NCBI GenBank assembly: GCA_947476855.1 | Contig: CANJSR010000357.1 | Location: 1-5,281, forward strand | Source of the DNA: Acetobacteraceae bacterium | GTDB taxonomy: Bacteria; Pseudomonadota; Alphaproteobacteria; Acetobacterales; Acetobacteraceae | Direction of reading: 5' to 3' | Length of the DNA: 5,281 nt | Shown here: one piece after another, positions 4,288-5,281 of the stretch | How the letters are laid out: each line of letters starts with the position of its first letter | How positions within the stretch are numbered: position 1 is the first letter of the stretch | Notes under the pieces: generated by a model | The model's input: only the letters and a program-made list of their open reading frames with translations | The model's database searches: none | What the model was told of the DNA's origin: nothing | Translations under genes and position numbers: made by a program

Positions 4288-5281
4288 ATGCTTGACACGG
4301 TCGAGGACATCTTTTCCGTCTATGCCCGCGGCTTCGAGGCCTATCGCGAAGTCGAGATGAGCCTTGCGGACTATCTGCAAGCTTGCCGTGACGATCCGAT
4401 GTGCTATGCGACCGCGACCGAGCGCCTGCTCGCCGCGATCGGTGAGCCGGAGATGGTGGACACGTCGAAGGATGCGCGCATGGGCCGCATCTTCATGAAC
4501 CGCACCATCCGCGTCTATCCGGCGTTCAACGAATTCTACGGCATGGAAGAGACGATCGAGCGGATCGTGGGCTTCCTCCGTCACGCGGCCCAGGGCCTCG
4601 AGGAGCGGAAGCAGATCATGTATCTGCTGGGTCCTGTCGGCGGCGGCAAGTCATCGCTCGCGGAACGGCTGAAAGCCCTGATGGAGGTTCACCCCATCTA
4701 TGTGCTGAAGGCCGGCGACGAAATCAGCCCCGTCTACGAAAGCCCGCTGGGTCTGTTCGACCCCGAGCGGATGGGCGACCTGCTGGAAGAACGCTACGGC
4801 ATTCCCCGCCGGCGCCTGACGGGCCTCATGAGTCCCTGGTGTTTGAAGCGGTTGGATGAGTTCCACGGCGACATTTCCCGCTTCACCGTTCTGAAGATGA
4901 TGCCGTCGCGGCTGCGTCAGATCGGAATCGCGAAGACCGAGCCGGGGGACGAGAACAACCAGGATATTTCGTCCCTGGTCGGCAAGGTCGATATCCGCAA
5001 GCTGGAAATGCACTCGCAGAACGATCCCGATGCCTACAGCTACTCCGGCGGCCTGAACCGCGCGAACCAGGGGATGCTGGAATTCGTGGAGATGTTCAAG
5101 GCGCCGATCAAGATGCTGCACCCGTTGCTGACGGCAACGCAGGAAGGCAACTACATCGGCACGGAAAACATCGGCGCGATCCCCTTCTCGGGGATCATCA
5201 TGGCGCATTCCAACGAATCGGAATGGCAGAGCTTCAAGAACAACAAGAACAACGAAGCCTTCATCGACCGCATCTACGTCA
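4288..5281 (+). CDS. prkA: PrkA/YeaG-family serine protein kinase, 3' end cut off by window edge
   Basis: These are the first 331 residues of PrkA (YeaG in E. coli), about half of a family that is usually near 640 residues. It combines an AAA+-like ATPase domain with a C-terminal kinase-like part that lies outside the window. The similarity is very high: AAERLL-like ATERLLAAIGEPEMVDTS (43-60), YPAFNEFYGMEETIERIV (77-94), Walker A GPVGGGKSS (115-123, Lys121), YGIPRRRLTGLMSPW (170-184), AKTEPGDENNQDISSLVGK (215-233), QNDPDAYSYSGGLNRANQG (244-262), FVEMFKAPIKMLHPLLTAT (266-284), and HSNESEW (307-313) with NNKNNEAFIDR (318-328). It is cytoplasmic, with no signal peptide. The ATG has AGGAG (4276-4280) 7 nt upstream. 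A sigma-54-like element precedes it. In most proteobacteria the next genes are yeaH (DUF444) and spoVR/ycgB, expected just beyond this window. Identity is near certain. Confidence 0.97.
   Translation, partial: MLDTVEDIFSVYARGFEAYREVEMSLADYLQACRDDPMCYATATERLLAAIGEPEMVDTSKDARMGRIFMNRTIRVYPAFNEFYGMEETIERIVGFLRHAAQGLEERKQIMYLLGPVGGGKSSLAERLKALMEVHPIYVLKAGDEISPVYESPLGLFDPERMGDLLEERYGIPRRRLTGLMSPWCLKRLDEFHGDISRFTVLKMMPSRLRQIGIAKTEPGDENNQDISSLVGKVDIRKLEMHSQNDPDAYSYSGGLNRANQGMLEFVEMFKAPIKMLHPLLTATQEGNYIGTENIGAIPFSGIIMAHSNESEWQSFKNNKNNEAFIDRIYV

Overview
The window is GC-rich bacterial chromosome that looks alphaproteobacterial, possibly Rhodospirillales/Acetobacterales. That is an inference from base composition, codon use and gene content (a PrkA/YeaG kinase, an ECF sigma factor with a short zinc-finger anti-sigma, a DoxX-like protein); the species cannot be named. 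I found no mobile element, CRISPR array, tRNA or rRNA. There is no obvious undescribed system. The most unusual part is the sigma/anti-sigma locus.

Layout: (1) 1-645, minus strand, the N-terminal 215 residues of an SMP-30/gluconolactonase-family enzyme that runs off the left edge. (2) 646-759, a short divergent spacer holding a 7-bp inverted repeat. (3) 760-2076, plus strand, a multi-pass membrane protein of the O-antigen ligase/polymerase (Wzy_C/WaaL-like) type. (4) 2133-2582, plus strand, a small four-helix DoxX-like membrane protein. (5) 2510-3274, minus strand, an ECF sigma-70 factor whose 3' end overlaps the doxX-like gene tail to tail. (6) 3373-3621, plus strand, an 82-residue zinc-finger (ZAS-type) anti-sigma factor, divergent from the sigma gene and probably starting at a non-ATG codon. 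(7) 3622-4287, a 666-bp stretch with no convincing gene but several signals: a near-CtrA motif, a perfect TATAAT hexamer, a hairpin, a tandem 7-mer and a sigma-54-type -24/-12 element. (8) 4288-5281, plus strand, the first 331 residues of PrkA (YeaG) serine protein kinase, running off the right edge.

How the genes may work together: the ECF sigma factor and the zinc-finger protein probably form a stress-sensing pair. The sequence GATGTAACG occurs upstream of both the anti-sigma gene and the doxX-like gene, so the sigma factor may drive both; this is a hypothesis. PrkA is usually the first gene of an operon used under nitrogen limitation or in stationary phase, and the sigma-54-like element in front of it fits how yeaGH is controlled in enterobacteria. 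The SMP-30 and ligase genes show no clear functional link to the rest.
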